From: Paenibacillus chibensis
Lineage (GTDB): Bacteria > Bacillota > Bacilli > Paenibacillales > Paenibacillaceae
Direction: 5' to 3'
Length of the DNA: 64,000 nt
Assembly: GCF_004001045.1 (NCBI RefSeq)
Contig: NZ_BIMK01000037.1
Coordinates: 1-64,000 of the forward strand
The translations under genes and the position numbers were made by a program. Of the stretch, positions 26,246-34,585 are shown piece by piece. The notes under the pieces were generated by a model. The model ran no database searches and was not told where the DNA came from. It saw only the letters and a list, made by a program, of their open reading frames with translations. Numbering within the stretch: the first letter of the stretch is position 1; every line of letters begins with the position of its first letter.

Positions 26246-27025
26246 TCATATTTTGGACTTTTTGAGTTTTACTTGATAGATCGTGCCCGTGAAAAGGATG
26301 GCCATGCACACCAGGCAAAGGACGGCTGCGCCCGCAGCACCCTTGGCTTCACCGGAGGACTGCAGCCACTCAGCCGAAATTTGCGGCAGGGACCCCGGAC
26401 TCCAGGCCGTATACCTCGGCAGCCATCCCGAAGCCATGGACAGCAGCAGCGCTGCGCCCAAGCTGACAAAAGCAATCCCCGCCGCGGGATTTATGAGCGA
26501 GCTCATAAACAGCGTCAGCGATCCCGCAAACCAGAGCCACAGCAAATAAAAGAGACCCGCTTTCACGGCCGCCCCGGCGTCGACGCTTCCGATCATCTGC
26601 ACCGTATAATACCAAGCCCCAGCATAGCCAAGCGCGAACGAGACCGTAATCAGGGACAGCATGCTTGCCCATTTCGCTGCCGTATAAGAGCCATAGGATA
26701 CCGGCTTGGAAAAAATCATCTGCGAAACGCCGCTCTGCCGTTCGCCTGAAATGATCGTCATGAAAGACAGAACCAGGATGAGCAGTCCGACCGAGCTGTA
26801 TTGGCCGAGCGTCTGCGCCAGCACCTCTGCGCCCGATGGCGGCTCAATCGAAATCGTCATGCCCTTGGGCATATTGCCCGCGGACTTCAGAATCTCCGGC
26901 ATAAAACGCGTCACAATCGGCTGCATCACACCCAGCATCAAGAACACGAGCGGCACCCAGAGCCACTTATAGCTTCGCCCCATCTCCAGCATTTCTTTGC
27001 GGAAAAACAATCGGAACTGCATCAT
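26246..27025 (-). CDS. yxlG: ABC-2 type permease, YxlG-like
   Basis: 259 residues, the same length as Bacillus YxlG. Six predicted helices in the ABC-2 pattern, with a polar first loop after MQFRLFFRKEMLEMGRSYKW. The open frame runs to 27223, but the extension lies within the ATPase gene. ATGATG at 27025 overlaps the ATPase stop by four bases, which marks the true start. Last gene of the sigY operon. With YxlF it forms an exporter of unknown substrate. Confidence 0.88.
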   Translation of the reverse strand: MMQFRLFFRKEMLEMGRSYKWLWVPLVFLMLGVMQPIVTRFMPEILKSAGNMPKGMTISIEPPSGAEVLAQTLGQYSSVGLLILVLSFMTIISGERQSGVSQMIFSKPVSYGSYTAAKWASMLSLITVSFALGYAGAWYYTVQMIGSVDAGAAVKAGLFYLLWLWFAGSLTLFMSSLINPAAGIAFVSLGAALLLSMASGWLPRYTAWSPGSLPQISAEWLQSSGEAKGAAGAAVLCLVCMAILFTGTIYQVKLKKSKI

Positions 27026-27945
27026 GACTGCACCACCTTCAAAAACAAATCTTCGAGCGTGCTCTGGCCGGCTTCTAGCGAGCGGATCATGACGCGATGG
27101 GCTACCGCATCGGCCATCAGCGCGAGCGAAGCCAGCTCGACGTCTGTCACCGTCAGCTTCGCCCGCCCTCCGGAGGTCTCCGCCTGACTCACGAAATCCT
27201 TGGAACCGACCGCAGCCAGCCATGCCCGCGAGGCTTCATCTCCGCCGACCTCGAGCCTGATCACCGGCTCGCTGTATGTCCGGCGAATATGATCCAGACT
27301 CCCCGCCAGCGCGATTTCGCCTTCCCGGATCATGAGAATTTCATCACAAATCTCCTCGGCGTCATGCAGGACATGAGTAGAGAACAGCACGGTCGTCTCT
27401 TGGCGGATGCGCTGTAGCAAGCTGAGCACGTCCTTGCGGCCGGAAGGATCAAGCGCGGACACCGGCTCATCCAGGATGAGCAGCTTCGGGCGGTGGATGA
27501 GCGCCTGGGCCAAACCCAGCCGCTGCTTCATACCGCCGGAGTAGCCGCCGATTTTGCGTTTGCCCGCATCCTTCAGCCCCACGTCCTCCAGCCACTCCGC
27601 GGTTTCCAGCGCAGCCTCCCGGCTTTTCAGGCCGGCGAGTTCACCGGCATAGAGCAGAAATTCCTTACCGGTCATCCATGGATAAAATACCGGGGTCTGC
27701 GGTAAATAACCGATATATGGCCGACGGTCCGGAACGGGGCTTCCGTTCACCAGCAGCTCGATTGATCCTCCGGACGGCTGAAGCAGTCCGGCCAGCATGC
27801 TGATCGTTGTCGTCTTCCCCGCGCCGTTCGGCCCAAGCAGCGCTGCACAGCTGCCTTCGGCCACGGAAAAGGATATGCCTTTGACAACCTCGCGCTCTTT
27901 GAAGCGCTTGGTCAGCCCCTTCACCTGCAGCAGCGGCCGGGTCAT
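27022..27945 (-). CDS. yxlF: ABC transporter ATP-binding protein, YxlF-like
   Basis: 307 residues. Walker A LLGPNGAGKTTT near 39, Q-loop YLPQTPVFYP, signature YSGGMKQRLGLAQAL, Walker B LLILDEPVSALDP, and H-loop STHVLHDAEEI, followed by a roughly 90-residue C-terminal extension as in drug- and NatA-type exporters. The start at 27945 overlaps the yxlE stop by four bases and has GGAAGG upstream, whereas the longer frame to 28026 has no such support. Powers the YxlG permease. Confidence 0.93.
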   Translation of the reverse strand: MTRPLLQVKGLTKRFKEREVVKGISFSVAEGSCAALLGPNGAGKTTTISMLAGLLQPSGGSIELLVNGSPVPDRRPYIGYLPQTPVFYPWMTGKEFLLYAGELAGLKSREAALETAEWLEDVGLKDAGKRKIGGYSGGMKQRLGLAQALIHRPKLLILDEPVSALDPSGRKDVLSLLQRIRQETTVLFSTHVLHDAEEICDEILMIREGEIALAGSLDHIRRTYSEPVIRLEVGGDEASRAWLAAVGSKDFVSQAETSGGRAKLTVTDVELASLALMADAVAHRVMIRSLEAGQSTLEDLFLKVVQS

Positions 27946-28151
27946 GAGGCATCCTTCCTTCCGATGATAAAGTAAGCGACCGAACCCAGAATATTGCCAC
28001 ACAAGATGATGATCACCCATAACCACTTAGGTCCACGGGTCGCTTCGGCTTTATATAATGAAATGAGTCCCACTACAGCCAAAATCAGCTGCAGGACAAT
28101 CAGAGGCGCAATCAGGCCCCAAGGTATGCTTGTATTCATCGTATCCATCAT
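27942..28151 (-). CDS. yxlE: PLDc_N-domain small membrane protein, YxlE-like
   Basis: 69 residues, two helices (about 12-32 and 43-63) with the PLDc_N hallmark GPKWLWVIIILCGNILGSVAYFIIGRK. Position, size and sequence match YxlE of the Bacillus sigY operon. Start at 28151, with a possible second start one codon later, preceded by AAAGGGG. Overlaps yxlF by four bases. Its role is not known. Confidence 0.85.
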   Translation of the reverse strand: MMDTMNTSIPWGLIAPLIVLQLILAVVGLISLYKAEATRGPKWLWVIIILCGNILGSVAYFIIGRKDAS

Positions 28152-28163
28152 GGTTTCCCCTTT

Positions 28164-28412
28164 TTATTCGTCTCGTTTGTTGCGATGTTCCCGATCTTTC
28201 AGGCGTTCTTTTCTCCAAGGCCAAAAAATATAGACAAGCCAATAGGCAATAAGCGGGCCCGGGGACTGGATCAACCCGACGATCCCCCAAATCCAGTAGT
28301 ACTTCGTATGCCGGCGTGAATGGATAAACAAGAACAGGCTTTGGGTGAGCAAAATGCAGGCGGCCAGTACAATAACCCACACGGGAATGGATTCGGGATT
28401 CGTTTTATGCAT
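28164..28412 (-). CDS. yxlD: small membrane protein, YxlD-like
   Basis: 82 residues, two helices (about 10-31 and 41-64) followed by a strongly charged tail (WRKERLKDREHRNKRDE). In Bacillus, YxlD in the same position is needed together with YxlC to keep sigma-Y off. The start overlaps the end of yxlC by eight bases. Identification rests mainly on position and topology. Confidence 0.75.
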   Translation of the reverse strand: MHKTNPESIPVWVIVLAACILLTQSLFLFIHSRRHTKYYWIWGIVGLIQSPGPLIAYWLVYIFWPWRKERLKDREHRNKRDE

Positions 28413-28818
28413 GTCCGGACTTCACCTTCTTCCTGGAACGGTAGAAAAAACGAACGGCAAACGTGATGACACCAACGAAGACCAACGCTTGGATCGCGAT
28501 AAAAACGATGAGGTTCATGGAAGCCAAAAGAATGTTGCCGCAAATTAATGCCAGGGCAATGACCAAAAACAGGGCGATCTCCAGTCCCACATGTTTGCGC
28601 AGCTTCCGCTGCTCGCTGGCAACAAGCATCTCCAGCTCATGCAGCGCAGGCGGTTCCGGCTGCCGGATCGCTCGCTCCATCTGATCGAATCCATACAGCA
28701 GCTGCGCGATCAGAGCCTGGTCATCGGCGGATGGTTCTTCATGGTTGCTTTCGGCCTGCATATGCTTCTGCTTGTTCAGATCGGAAAGCTCCTGCCGCTT
28801 TTCCTTATTCCTTTTCAT
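28405..28818 (-). CDS. yxlC: anti-sigma-Y factor candidate, YxlC-like
   Basis: 137 residues: a charged cytoplasmic N-terminal half of about 75 residues, then two helices (about 78-98 and 102-122) and a basic tail. This is the layout of membrane anti-sigma factors that hold an ECF sigma factor. It overlaps the sigma-factor gene by 14 bases, implying coupled, equimolar synthesis. The assignment to YxlC rests on operon order and topology; primary sequence similarity in this family is low. Confidence 0.78.
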   Translation of the reverse strand: MKRNKEKRQELSDLNKQKHMQAESNHEEPSADDQALIAQLLYGFDQMERAIRQPEPPALHELEMLVASEQRKLRKHVGLEIALFLVIALALICGNILLASMNLIVFIAIQALVFVGVITFAVRFFYRSRKKVKSGHA

Positions 28819-29386
28819 CTGTCGTCAGCTCCTTTCGTAACTGCTGCAGTCCGTGATGGACTCTCGATTTTACCGTTCCTGGCGGGATATCCATCATATC
28901 GGCGATTTCTTCATAGGCATAGCCGTAATAATGCTTGAGCAAAATCGGCAGCCGCCACTCGTAGTCCAGCCTGGACAGTGCCTCCATCGCATCCGTCCAT
29001 TCCTCCTGCCGTGCTTTCAACTGCCACTCCGTCCGGCGGAGCGCCTGCTCCTGGTCCTTCCACCGCTTCTCGACCTTCGTGCGGCGCATCTGATCGATGT
29101 AAATTCGCGTCGCGAGTGTAATCAGCCAGGAAGAAAATTTCGATGTATCGTTATATAAACGAATTTTCTCGATGCACCTGAGCATCGTCTCCTGCGCCAC
29201 TTCCTCGGCCAGCGCCGGATTCATCGTCATTTTGATGAGATATTTCATTAAAAAGGAGTAGTGGGCCTGCAGCAGCTGCGCCATCGCCTGACTATCCCCG
29301 CGCTGCGCGCGTTTGATGAGCTTGAGTTCGTCCAACCGCAGTCCCTGCTCCTTTCCATGCTTCATGTGATTTAGAAAAGACCGCAT
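28805..29386 (-). CDS. sigY: ECF RNA polymerase sigma factor, SigY-like
   Basis: 193 residues in the longest form. Region 2 spans about 30-100 (AEEVAQETMLRCIEKIRLY, FSSWLITLATRIYIDQMRR); region 4 spans 135-185 (YYGYAYEEIADMMDIPPGTVKSRVHHGLQQLRKEL). Neither ATG (29386, 29365) has a ribosome-binding site. A TTG at 29335 has AAAGGAG twelve bases upstream and would give a 176-residue protein, close to Bacillus SigY, so the start is uncertain. First gene of a six-gene operon behind an ECF-type promoter, so probably autoregulated. Confidence 0.9.
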   Translation of the reverse strand: MRSFLNHMKHGKEQGLRLDELKLIKRAQRGDSQAMAQLLQAHYSFLMKYLIKMTMNPALAEEVAQETMLRCIEKIRLYNDTSKFSSWLITLATRIYIDQMRRTKVEKRWKDQEQALRRTEWQLKARQEEWTDAMEALSRLDYEWRLPILLKHYYGYAYEEIADMMDIPPGTVKSRVHHGLQQLRKELTTDEKE

Positions 29387-29419
29387 CAGCCCGTACGCGA
29401 CTCATGCAATCACCCATAA

Positions 29420-29445
29420 TACGAAGTGGTTCGCGAAATCGTTCA
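29420..29445 (-). promoter_or_regulatory. ECF (sigma-Y-type) autoregulatory promoter
   Basis: On the minus strand TGAACG (29445-29440), 16 bases, then CGTATT (29423-29418). A TGAAC -35 and a CGT -10 at this spacing are the pattern of ECF promoters, and sigma-Y of Bacillus uses TGAACG. It lies just upstream of the sigma-factor gene. Confidence 0.7.
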
Positions 29446-29583
29446 CGGGATTCCAAAAAACTTTTTCTGGAGATTCATCCCATATGAATGACGACTCCAT
29501 CTTTATTTTCCGCCAGCCGCGCCTGTTGGTAAACGTAACCTTTTCGGATTCAAAACGTTCTATATATAAAGGAGGCGAATGTG

Positions 29584-29805
29584 ATGCTCGGATATATAAT
29601 ATGTATTTTGATGATCTCAACAGGATTTTTTCTGATGCGCCTGTCGAATGTACGTTTAAGCGCCTATGCCGCGCAAGGACGGGACGACAATTCGGAAAAG
29701 CGTTCCTTCTTCAAAATGCCTTTGGTTCGGTTCGCCATCGTCTTCATTATCGTTTTCGCCGCGTTTTGCGCCTTCCCGTTCCTGTTATTCCGCTTCTTCC
29801 TTTAA
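29584..29805 (+). CDS. small membrane protein
   Basis: 73 residues, two hydrophobic segments (about 2-20 and 49-71) around a basic polar loop (SAYAAQGRDDNSEKRSFFK). No family recognised. AGGAGG eight bases before the ATG at 29584; a GTG one codon earlier is also possible. Divergent from sigY and 13 bases before the next small membrane gene, so the two are likely co-transcribed. Confidence 0.72.
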   Translation: MLGYIICILMISTGFFLMRLSNVRLSAYAAQGRDDNSEKRSFFKMPLVRFAIVFIIVFAAFCAFPFLLFRFFL

Positions 29806-29818
29806 GGGGGATGTTCAT

Positions 29819-30037
29819 ATGTTCATCATCAGCATTTTCGGCATTATAATCCTTGCGTTAAGCTGGTACCAGCTTCGGCATCCTGCCTGGAATTGGGAGC
29901 GCAGTCAAGGCTGGAAGGTCGATGGCGCATCCGAGCCCAGTGAAAATTACCTGGTGGCTGTTGAGATCGGCAGCGTGTTCGGCATCGTCTTCGGCGCCTT
30001 AATGGTGCTGCTGGGGATCTTTAAAATGTTCTATTGA
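29819..30037 (+). CDS. small membrane protein, DUF6199-like
   Basis: 72 residues with helices at about 2-17 and 48-69 and a central WERSQGWKVDGASEPSENYLVAVEIGS. A W..GWK..G..EPS.......IG pattern between two helices is seen in DUF6199 membrane proteins of unknown function. GGGGG precedes the ATG by eight bases. Second gene of a two-gene unit closed by a terminator. Confidence 0.68.
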   Translation: MFIISIFGIIILALSWYQLRHPAWNWERSQGWKVDGASEPSENYLVAVEIGSVFGIVFGALMVLLGIFKMFY

Positions 30038-30051
30038 AACGCAAAAAGGAA

Positions 30052-30078
30052 AAGCCGCTCCATGAGCGGCTTGTTTTC
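30052..30078. terminator. terminator after the two small membrane genes
   Basis: A perfect 9-bp stem (30052-30060 with 30064-30072), a CAT loop, then GTTTTC. An A-rich flank on the left makes it usable from the minus strand too. Confidence 0.8.
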
Positions 30079-30087
30079 ATTCATTCG

Positions 30088-30276
30088 TTATGCTTGCGAA
30101 TAATAAATCAGGGCCGTATATAACGGGATCTGAATCGTACGGTTGACTTTATCCGGCTTCGAACCGACCGTGTAGTGAATGGATGGATTCTGAATGGCCG
30201 AATCATGAAGAAACTCGTTGATCTCCCGCTCCAATGCCAGCGAAGTTTCGCTCTCAAATATTTTTACCCGGTTCAT
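30088..30276 (-). CDS. Cse60-like sporulation protein
   Basis: 62 residues: RVKIFESETSLALEREINEFL then IHYTV and a closing ALIYYSQA. This matches the pattern of Cse60 (about 60 residues, mother-cell sporulation protein of unknown role): VK-F, LE..N.FL, I.Y.V, ALI.Y. GGAGG lies six bases before the ATG at 30276. The longer frame to 30399 has no such site. I see no clear sigma-E promoter upstream. Confidence 0.55.
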   Translation of the reverse strand: MNRVKIFESETSLALEREINEFLHDSAIQNPSIHYTVGSKPDKVNRTIQIPLYTALIYYSQA

Positions 30277-30519
30277 GCGTGACCTCCGTATGAATATTCT
30301 TATTAGATAGGTGAAATAAAAAAATCCATAAATTTCGGATCGCATCCCTCCCCTTGAGCTCTTATTTCGACGCAGGGGAAGGATAACCCTTTTATCCATT
30401 TTTTCGGGCCAGGTAGAGTTCGGTTACCGCCGGGGACGGTTGTCAACATTATATTTTTTCCACCCTGTGGAGATATGATTTAACATGCTCTTATTTTTTC
30501 AGATGATAGGGTACCTTCG

Positions 30520-31467
30520 TTACGTTGACGTCTGTGCTTTATTAATAAAATTCATGATGCTCTCATTCATTACATTCAGGGCTTCAGGCTCGACAGGATA
30601 ATGACCGCCATTTGGTAAAATAACGATTTCAACCGGAACCTTTTTAATCTGCTCCAGAAATGGCGTACTTAAGTGCAAAGGCGTCCATCTGTCTTGTTCG
30701 GGTTGAGTCAGCAATACTGGACATACATTAAAATCTTCGGCTTCGATGGCAGGTTTATAGTTCATGTAGCTATCCAAGAAATTCATCGACGCTTTATTAC
30801 CAGCTGAGGTTTTATCTTTCAAGAATACCTTCATAAGTTCCTGATCATTACATAATGCGTTCATCTTCGAAGTTAGCTTCATAGGCAATGTTAATCTACC
30901 CAATCCCATTTTTTTAGAGATGGTGGTTGCGGGTACACCCACTCGAGACATAAACATATTGTTTGTCGTTTCGTCACGTACAATTTGTAGTCGCTGGTCT
31001 AAAAAAGTCATGCCAATAATGCCTTTTACCTTGCGGTTAATACATGCGATATGATAGGTTTCCATTCCTCCCGCACTTAAGCCGTATAAGAATATCGGCC
31101 GATCATCTTGAGCTGCTTCAGCATCGATGAAGTCACTAGCAATTTGCACCCAATCCGCATACGTCACGTTATTGCGATCCGTAACTTCTGTCATACCATA
31201 GGTTGGCATATCGATCATAATCGTTTCGAATCCACGTTTAAACAGAGGCCCGCCAGCGATCAAGGAAATTTGTCGGCCATTCGTTCCCACACCATGGAGT
31301 AAAATGATTTTTGCCGAAGCTTCCGGGTTTCTAAATGTATCCAAATGAATGCGGTCCTGATTCCATGTCCACCATTCCTCTGCTGGTTGGTAGCTATCCG
31401 TAAAGCGATATGGATGAGGTAGCTTATTCATGATCACTTTCCATGTATTTTGATTGTTATAAGACAT
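30520..31467 (-). CDS. alpha/beta hydrolase
   Basis: 315 residues. Oxyanion-side strand ILLHGVGTNGRQ near 55, nucleophile elbow YGLSAGG near 145 (Ser), an acid in the QPEQDRWTPLHL region, and a His in LPNGGHYPVEP near 293 make a complete triad. No signal peptide. Substrate unknown. It lies 117 bases downstream of an ArsR-type repressor on the same strand, so the pair is probably a self-regulated unit. Codon use is more AT-rich than that of the flanking core genes. Confidence 0.86.
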   Translation of the reverse strand: MSYNNQNTWKVIMNKLPHPYRFTDSYQPAEEWWTWNQDRIHLDTFRNPEASAKIILLHGVGTNGRQISLIAGGPLFKRGFETIMIDMPTYGMTEVTDRNNVTYADWVQIASDFIDAEAAQDDRPIFLYGLSAGGMETYHIACINRKVKGIIGMTFLDQRLQIVRDETTNNMFMSRVGVPATTISKKMGLGRLTLPMKLTSKMNALCNDQELMKVFLKDKTSAGNKASMNFLDSYMNYKPAIEAEDFNVCPVLLTQPEQDRWTPLHLSTPFLEQIKKVPVEIVILPNGGHYPVEPEALNVMNESIMNFINKAQTST

Positions 31468-31494
31468 GGTATCACTCCTAGTTTACGTTCTTCC

Positions 31495-31510
31495 GTTCGA
31501 ACTAACGAAC
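31495..31510. promoter_or_regulatory. possible operator of the ArsR/hydrolase unit
   Basis: An inverted repeat GTTCG-N6-CGAAC (31495-31499 with 31506-31510) lies between the ArsR gene and the hydrolase. ArsR-type proteins bind such short palindromes, but the site could equally be chance. Confidence 0.3.
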
Positions 31511-31584
31511 ATTTATACCATAAAATTAGCGTATTAATATGGCTGTGTCAATATTACTACGCTTATTGTATATATTTGATTAAT

Positions 31585-31884
31585 TCAGTTTATTTTTTCT
31601 AGTTCAATGACTAAGAGCTTTAAAATCTGTGTTGCCCATTTTAAATTGAGCGAGTAATGCCGTTCTGTGCCTCGCTTTTCAACTTCAACTAATTTATTAT
31701 CCAGTAAATGCTTCAAATGATGTGAGATGGCCGGGCGAGATAAAGGTAATTTTTGCGCTAGCTCTGTCACGGTCATTTGTTTATTTTCATCCAGTAATAA
31801 TAAAATTTCTTGCCGATTCTCATCTGCCAATATTGAAAAAACCGGAGCACATTGCTTTAACAGGTCCATCACTTGTCGACTCAT
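31585..31884 (-). CDS. ArsR family transcriptional regulator
   Basis: 99 residues forming one winged helix-turn-helix: ILADENRQEILLLLDE, then the recognition region MTVTELAQKLPLSRPAISHHLKHLLDNKLVEVEKRGTERHYSL. The ELCVCDL metal motif of ArsR/SmtB is absent (TVTELAQ instead), so it is unlikely to sense metal through helix 3. Upstream of the hydrolase gene and presumably its repressor. Confidence 0.88.
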   Translation of the reverse strand: MSRQVMDLLKQCAPVFSILADENRQEILLLLDENKQMTVTELAQKLPLSRPAISHHLKHLLDNKLVEVEKRGTERHYSLNLKWATQILKLLVIELEKIN

Positions 31885-32045
31885 TCATACACCTCTTTTG
31901 TATTTCGTCATCCTAACACATTCTCTTCATGTAAGACAAGGGAGTACGTATTTCAATAAGGTACGGTAACCAGGCCCGAAACGAATGAGCACGAAATTCG
32001 CGCTCTCCCTAAAAGGCTGCTAGATAGTGTACCTCTGCTGGGAAA

Positions 32046-32474
32046 TTATACGTTAGCTAATACCGTCTTGGTCGCCAACCAAAGCGCATCACATATATCG
32101 GGAGGTTGCATATCATCACTCAGCAGCTTGTCCGGTAAAAGAATCTTAGGAATAGTCCAGTGAAGACGATAACTTGTCTTTTCTTGATTATATTCAATGA
32201 CGAAGCCGTTCTCCAGGTTATCCTGAACCAATTCCATCATCTGTCCGATTGAAAGCAGCGGCAGCGCTTCGCCTTGATGAACGTCCTCGTTAAAGTCTCG
32301 ATGGCCCGATTTCACGAAAGGTCCCTCGTAGCGAATGATGCCATCATGCATAACCTTCACTGCATAGAGATCAAACAATCCGGGGGTGCATCTCAACCGC
32401 CACCACATACGCAGCTTCTCTTTTTCCTCGGTCGTCAGTTCATTCAGGTTTTCGATCGTTATCCTTTGCTTCAT
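32046..32474 (-). CDS. hypothetical protein, possibly phage-derived
   Basis: 142 residues, soluble, acidic, Trp-rich. Starts MKQRITIENLNELTTEEKEKLRMWWRLRC, a pattern seen in small uncharacterised phage-associated proteins of Bacillales. No catalytic motif recognised. GAGGAGG lies 13 bases before the ATG, a long spacing. No phage neighbours remain, so if it is phage-derived it is an orphan. Confidence 0.55.
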   Translation of the reverse strand: MKQRITIENLNELTTEEKEKLRMWWRLRCTPGLFDLYAVKVMHDGIIRYEGPFVKSGHRDFNEDVHQGEALPLLSIGQMMELVQDNLENGFVIEYNQEKTSYRLHWTIPKILLPDKLLSDDMQPPDICDALWLATKTVLANV

Positions 32475-32684
32475 AAACTGCTTACGTCCTCCTCTTCATC
32501 TCATCCGAACCGTATCAGAAAGACATTATTCCACCAATTATGCTCAAATCCCTTTTTTGTACGTCCCACCGCCTTGGGCTAATCATTAATCCGTTCTCTA
32601 GCACATTTCTTTAAAATAGTCATCTGCTTGTTTCATTCCTTTCTCATTTTCATATTTTGTAACAACACGAAAGGAGTAGATCAT

Positions 32685-33068
32685 ATGAAAATATCCAAGG
32701 CACTTTGTAACCGTCTAGCCACCATCTTAGGTGGTACGGGTATGTCTGACGGGAAAAGCTGCTCTATCATGGTTGAAAGAAAATTAAATGCTAGAGTCCT
32801 TGGTAGAAAATACGAGACCGAACATGAAATCACGATACAATCCCTGCAAAACGGAACAACGTTAAATACGGGCGAAATAACTCTTTTACAGTCCGAAGTA
32901 CAACGTTTTATAGATGCGGCTCGAAAACGTAATTTCAAAGTATCCGCAGTACACAACCATTGGTTATTCGATAAACCCAGATTGATGTATCTTCATATTG
33001 AATCCATTGAAAACCCGATTGTGTTTGCCAGAAAATTAAGATCGGCGTTAGACGTTCTAAAAAATTGA
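32685..33068 (+). CDS. DUF1259 (LpqO-like) domain protein
   Basis: 127 residues, essentially one DUF1259 domain: LATILGGTGMSDGKSCSIM near the N terminus and the highly conserved SAVHNHWLFDKPRLMYLHIESI near 90-110. The family often occurs as two copies in a secreted lipoprotein; this is a single cytoplasmic copy with no signal peptide. Function unknown. AAAGGAG lies nine bases before the ATG at 32685. Confidence 0.82.
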   Translation: MKISKALCNRLATILGGTGMSDGKSCSIMVERKLNARVLGRKYETEHEITIQSLQNGTTLNTGEITLLQSEVQRFIDAARKRNFKVSAVHNHWLFDKPRLMYLHIESIENPIVFARKLRSALDVLKN

Positions 33069-33082
33069 CTGGTTAACATTGT

Positions 33083-33120
33083 GGCGTTCGGAATGAATCC
33101 TGAACGCCTCTTTTATCTTT
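33083..33120 (+). terminator. terminator of the DUF1259 gene
   Basis: A 10-bp stem with one bulge (33083-33092 with 33098-33108), then TCTTTTATCTTTT. Confidence 0.72.
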
Positions 33121-33327
33121 TGTTCACTGATCTTTGAGATGCCTCCCACCCTCTACTGCGGCGGGTCCTTTCCTGACTTTTTAACTCGATGTGTCGCCAC
33201 GTCACTCCCCTCCGATGAATCAAACTTAAAAGAAAAATCCCAAGAAACTCTTATTTGCTGGTGGAACAAAGTTTTGGTTGAATAATCACTCTACAAAAAT
33301 AAAATATGCTCAAGGAGCGTGATTATT

Positions 33328-33756
33328 TTGCCAACAATTCGCAAGGAGATTTTGATTGATGCCTCACCAGAGCAAGTATGGAATGCGGTCAGCGACGTAG
33401 GTGCTGTCCATCATCGTCTTGTCCCTGGCTATACCGAGAACACCATTATGAACGGTCACGAAAGGACTCTGATGATGTCAAACGGTAATAGGGTCCGTGA
33501 AATCATCGTTTCCATCGATGAAAAGGAACGTCGAATGGCATATGCGGTTAAAGAGAGTAGTATGGCATTATTGCATCATCATGCATCCTTCAAAATCCTC
33601 CCGTATGACGACAACATCACGAAACTGGTGTGGACCACCGATTTCCTTCCAGTTCAACTCGCTCCGGAGATTCAAGCTCGTGTTGATCGGGGATCTCAAG
33701 TTATGAAAGAGACCATCGAAGCTGAGGTAAGAAAAGGATCAGAATCGAGGGAATGA
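33328..33756 (+). CDS. SRPBCC family protein
   Basis: 142 residues with the START/Bet v1-like fold: RKEILIDASPEQVWNAVSDVGAVHHRLVPGY at the N terminus, central strands, and a long C-terminal helix (IQARVDRGSQVMKETIEAEVRK). These bind hydrophobic ligands; the ligand is unknown. AAGGAG is ten bases before a TTG at 33328, which I take as start; the GTG at 33319 lies too close to it. A single gene. Confidence 0.78.
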   Translation: MPTIRKEILIDASPEQVWNAVSDVGAVHHRLVPGYTENTIMNGHERTLMMSNGNRVREIIVSIDEKERRMAYAVKESSMALLHHHASFKILPYDDNITKLVWTTDFLPVQLAPEIQARVDRGSQVMKETIEAEVRKGSESRE

Positions 33757-33969
33757 GTAAATCCCATCCAAACACTCACATAAGTAAAATATATAGAAGC
33801 CAACCGTTCCCATCGAGAGGCTAATATTTATCCGGCTTTCGGTTCTTTACTGGAAGCCGGATATTTATTTGGTAGTAATGAAATTGGAACATCGTAATTA
33901 GTTACCTCTTATGATGGTATTATTGTATCAAATAAATTATTTCAGGTGGTCTCAAGGAGGAATACATTA

Positions 33970-34038
33970 ATGATATATGTTGTCAGACATGGACTAACAG
34001 AATTAAATAGACAAGGGAGATTACACCATGTCGGATGA
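33970..34038 (+). pseudogene. 5' fragment of a histidine phosphatase gene
   Basis: After a good AAGGAGG site an ATG at 33970 opens MIYVVRHGLTELNRQGRLHH, the N terminus of the phosphoglycerate mutase-like histidine phosphatase family with its RHG motif. After 22 codons the frame reads into the GC-rich acetyltransferase gene and stops at TGA (34036-34038). The rest of the gene is absent downstream. This is a broken gene end at a junction near 34020-34028. Confidence 0.65.
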
Positions 34039-34585
34039 GATCACCGTGTTCCCCGTCGCTTGGCCACCTGCCCCGATCAAGACCGAGCGGCTCTTGCTCC
34101 GCCAGTCCGAGGCCCGGGACCGTGCGGCGCTGATCGACCTGTTCGCCTCACCAGAGGTGGGCACCTACGTCGGCGGCTCCCGTCCGCGTGACGAGCTCGA
34201 GCGCGCGATGCCCGAGGTGCCCGGGCATCGCTTCGGCTTCTTCGTGGTCGAGCTCAACGGAACAACGATCGGCATGATCACGCTCGATCGGCGCGACCCG
34301 GAGTGTAAGGGTCACATCCGTCCAGAGGGCGGGGAGCCCGGGCTCGGCTACCTGTTCCTGCCGCAGGCGTGGGGGCGCGGGTACGCCACCGAGGCTTGTG
34401 CAGCGGTGCTCGACTGGTTCGCCGATGCGCTTCCCGGCGAGCCGGTGGTGCTCTCCACACAGATCGCAAACGAGGCCTCCATGCGCGTTGCGGCGAAGCT
34501 GGGGTTCACCGAGGTCGGGCGATTCGAGGACTACGGCGCCGAGCAGTGGCTTGGCGTGTGGTACCCAGGCACGCCGTCCGATTGA
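34028..34585 (+). CDS. GNAT N-acetyltransferase, high G+C, probably acquired
   Basis: 185 residues of the RimJ/RimL type: TERLLLRQSEARDRAAL at the N terminus, GLGYLFLPQAWGRGYATEACAAVL (acetyl-CoA loop QAWGRGYA near 118), and ANEASMRVAAKLGFTEVGRFEDYG. Base composition is about two-thirds G+C by eye with third positions almost all G or C, far above every neighbour and typical of actinobacteria. Translation could use GGGAG eight bases upstream, which belongs to the truncated phosphatase gene. The acceptor is unknown; a role in drug inactivation is possible but unproven. Confidence 0.85.
   Translation: MSDEITVFPVAWPPAPIKTERLLLRQSEARDRAALIDLFASPEVGTYVGGSRPRDELERAMPEVPGHRFGFFVVELNGTTIGMITLDRRDPECKGHIRPEGGEPGLGYLFLPQAWGRGYATEACAAVLDWFADALPGEPVVLSTQIANEASMRVAAKLGFTEVGRFEDYGAEQWLGVWYPGTPSD

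Noticed and set aside
27022..28026. N-terminal extensions of the ABC ATPase (to 28026) and permease (to 27223)
   Set aside because: The extensions lie within upstream genes, lack ribosome-binding sites, and the four-base overlaps at 27945 and 27025 mark the real starts.
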